From an uncultured bacterium (GTDB lineage: Bacteria > Bacillota > Clostridia > Christensenellales > QALW01): DNA of 47,760 bases. The stretch is from the NCBI GenBank assembly GCA_905214315.1, contig CAJMLN010000010.1, positions 1-47,760 of the forward strand, written 5' to 3'. A model generated the notes under the pieces. The model was not told where the DNA came from and ran no database searches. It was given only the letters and a program-made list of their open reading frames with translations. Every line of letters begins with the position of its first letter. Positions within the stretch are counted from its first letter, which is position 1. The position numbers were made by a program, and so were the translations under genes. Below are positions 46,395-47,760 of the stretch, one piece after another.

Positions 46395-47120
46395 TCACAT
46401 TTTCTTTCGGCATCCGTCTACCCGATAATCCTGACCGGAAACATAAGAGGCCTCGTCCGAAGATAAAAACACAACGACCGACGCGCACTCTTCCGGTGTT
46501 CCGGCTCTTCCCATAAACGAATGCTCCGGCATAACATTCTCGTCCGCGGTAACATTGATACTTCCGGGTGAAACCGTATTCACCGTAATACCGTAGGGTG
46601 CCATTTCCTTTGCCAACGCTTTTGTAAAGGCAATAACGCCGCCTTTGGTCATAGAATAATCCACCATATTCACAATTCCATAAGACCCCGCCACCGAACC
46701 AATGTTGATGATTCGACCATAATGATTTTTTATCATATATGGAAGCACAGCAGAAGCACAATACATTGTTCCCAAAATATTGACCTCAATCTTCTTTTTC
46801 CACTCTGCGGAAATTGACTGCGTAAAAGGCTTCCAAGTGTTATATATTCCTGCATTATTGATCAAAATATCTATTTTCCCAAATTGTTCTGCAGCGTCTG
46901 CTACCGAAGAACGGACGGCTTCCTCATCCGTAACATCCAGCACATAGGTCCTCACATCTGCCCCATAGCTTTTCACAATCGCCGCGGTTTCATCAAGTCC
47001 GTTTTCATCAATATCCGCCAACATCAACCCACAGTTTCTTTTAGCTAATTGTACAGCAATGGCCCGGCCTATGCCATGGGAAACCCCTGTAACAAATGCA
47101 CTCTTCCCATTAAACTTCAT
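46395..47120 (-). CDS. Short-chain dehydrogenase/reductase
   Basis: This 241-residue classical SDR has the cofactor motif T11-G-V-S-H-G-I-G18, an acidic residue after beta strand 2 (LADID, D36) favouring NAD(H), N88-N-A-G91, catalytic S142 (NIGSVAG), and Y155-x3-K159 (YSMTK). It ends in VDGCRKKM. Its sequence is FabG-like, but no fatty-acid genes are nearby, so it may act on a sugar, polyol or other small alcohol. AAGGAGGA lies 7 nt before ATG 47120; the longer in-frame reading to 47198 has no such site. It is a stand-alone gene between tRNA loci. Confidence 0.93.
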   Translation of the reverse strand: MKFNGKSAFVTGVSHGIGRAIAVQLAKRNCGLMLADIDENGLDETAAIVKSYGADVRTYVLDVTDEEAVRSSVADAAEQFGKIDILINNAGIYNTWKPFTQSISAEWKKKIEVNILGTMYCASAVLPYMIKNHYGRIINIGSVAGSYGIVNMVDYSMTKGGVIAFTKALAKEMAPYGITVNTVSPGSINVTADENVMPEHSFMGRAGTPEECASVVVFLSSDEASYVSGQDYRVDGCRKKM

Positions 47121-47393
47121 TTGCTCTTCCTCCTTTTTTATAGAATATTTTAAGACCGCGCAAAATACAATACAAAATTCTATCCAATATACAACCAAAA
47201 CTATTTTTAATGTTTCTGCGATACGGCATTAATAAAATCCTTGGACTGCTCATCCAAGGATTTCAAAAATTCTTTTCAAAATTAAACCGCTCCGTTTAAA
47301 GCAGCTTTTTTCATTCTCTTTATTTGATATATTAAAAACTGATTTCCTAAAAGTCTTTTTCAACCACGAAAAAAGAATCCCTCCTAGCCAAAC
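47121..47393. other. Upstream region of the SDR gene
   Basis: There is no gene here. It holds a hairpin (47235-47263) and a smaller one (TTAAAC/GTTTAA near 47282-47299). A TAGAAT-like -10 on the minus strand about 60 nt upstream of the SDR lacks a clear -35. Confidence 0.4.
47235..47263. terminator. Terminator-like hairpin upstream of the SDR gene
   Basis: A 10-bp perfect stem AAATCCTTGG (47235-47244) with CCAAGGATTT (47254-47263) has a 9-nt loop and is followed on the minus strand by TATTAA rather than a T-run. It is either an isolated terminator or part of the SDR leader. Confidence 0.4.
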
Positions 47394-47421
47394 AAAAAAA
47401 GCCGCCCTCATACAAGAGCGG
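47394..47421 (-). terminator. Terminator of the tRNA cluster
   Basis: A stem of about 8 pairs with G-U pairs on the minus strand (47402-47409 with 47414-47421) is followed by seven T, 6 nt beyond tRNA-Cys. Confidence 0.75.
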
Positions 47422-47427
47422 ATTTTC

Positions 47428-47501
47428 TGGAGGCGCCACCCGGAATCGGACCGGGGATAAGGGTTTTGCAGACCCGTGCCTTACCTCTTGGCCATGGCGC
47501 C
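47428..47501 (-). tRNA. tRNA-Cys (GCA), CCA encoded
   Basis: A 74-nt cloverleaf: acceptor GGCGCCA with TGGCGCC, anticodon loop containing GCA, and the T-loop variant TCCGATTCC usual for tRNA-Cys, with encoded TCCA. It is the last tRNA of a minus-strand cluster. Confidence 0.95.
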
Positions 47502-47505
47502 ATTT

Positions 47506-47581
47506 TGGAGCGATAGACGAGATTCGAACTCGCGACATCCACCTTGGCAAGGTGGCACTCTACCAGCTGAGTTACTACCGC
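47506..47581 (-). tRNA. tRNA-Gly (GCC), CCA encoded
   Basis: A 76-nt cloverleaf: acceptor GCGGTAG with CTATCGC, anticodon stem CCACC/GGTGG with loop TTGCCAA (GCC), T-arm GCGAGTTCGAATCTCGT and encoded TCCA. Confidence 0.96.
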
Positions 47582-47599
47582 ATAAAACGAACCATTTTT

Positions 47600-47675
<76 letters not shown>

Positions 47676-47705
47676 TTAACGGCGGCAAAACCGCCTTTAA
47701 AAAAA

Positions 47706-47760
47706 TGGCGATCCAGATGGGGATCGAACCCACGACCTCTAGCGTGACAGGCTAGCGCTC
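47706..47760 (-). tRNA. tRNA-Asp (GTC), second copy, cut by the window edge
   Basis: The 55 visible nt (3' CCA end through the anticodon arm) are identical to the tRNA-Asp at 44057-44133. The 5' part lies beyond the window. Confidence 0.95.

Noticed and set aside
46282..46761. 159-codon minus-strand frame overlapping the SDR gene
   Set aside because: Out-of-frame shadow of the SDR; only its last 30-40 residues lie outside the gene and are mentioned separately.

Overview
The window looks like the chromosome of an anaerobic Clostridia member (Bacillota, Lachnospirales/Oscillospirales-like). This is inferred from gene content and order, not from a database search. Supporting signs are a SpoIID homologue (endospore lineage), the run recJ-relA-dtd-MBL hydrolase-hemZ-hisS-aspS, secD/secF beside a TIGR04086 membrane protein, a CvpA/DUF5711 pair, an archaeal-type phosphoglycerate mutase, oxygen-independent HemZ, and consensus TTGACA/TATAAT promoters with GGAGG ribosome binding sites.

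Layout. 1-1900: a decayed glycerol-1-phosphate dehydrogenase, then an SPFH/band-7 protein with a small ribbon-helix-helix protein. 1950-5660: a minus-strand operon DUF5711 - CvpA - membrane-anchored beta-propeller. 5700-10850: a minus-strand operon rqcP-like - ispDF - propeller protein - radA - yacL-like PIN/TRAM. 11032-12222: a divergent CDF metal exporter. 12355-16727: a minus-strand operon phosphoglycerate mutase - CPBP protease - rlmH - an M14 lipoprotein that has lost its catalytic residues - tadA. 16859-18295: rho. 18447-20450: an NhaC antiporter with an unusual Cys-rich N-terminus and a long structured 5' leader. 20474-25710: plus-strand yfcE, a small secreted protein, spoIID, and a DUF5058 / partner membrane protein / M20 peptidase cassette. 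25777-29460: a heterodimeric ABC exporter behind a leader ORF and intrinsic terminator resembling the BmrB-BmrCD attenuator. 29565-29961: trxA. 30190-43576: minus-strand housekeeping genes (aspS, hisS, hemZ, MBL hydrolase, dtd, relA, recJ, secF, secD, TIGR04086). 43577-47760: a loosely packed accessory stretch with an esterase-like hydrolase, an SDR, two tRNA loci, a tRNA cluster cut by the window edge, and two intergenic structured elements lying just downstream of tRNA genes.

Most of the window is housekeeping: translation quality control (RqcP, TadA, RlmH, AspRS, HisRS, Dtd), stringent response (RelA), DNA repair (RadA, RecJ), protein export (SecDF), isoprenoids (IspDF) and redox (TrxA). 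The signals most worth following are the translated attenuator upstream of the ABC exporter, the long nhaC leader, the catalytically dead M14 lipoprotein, the terminator that contains the ribosome binding site of a small secreted protein, and the tRNA-associated elements.
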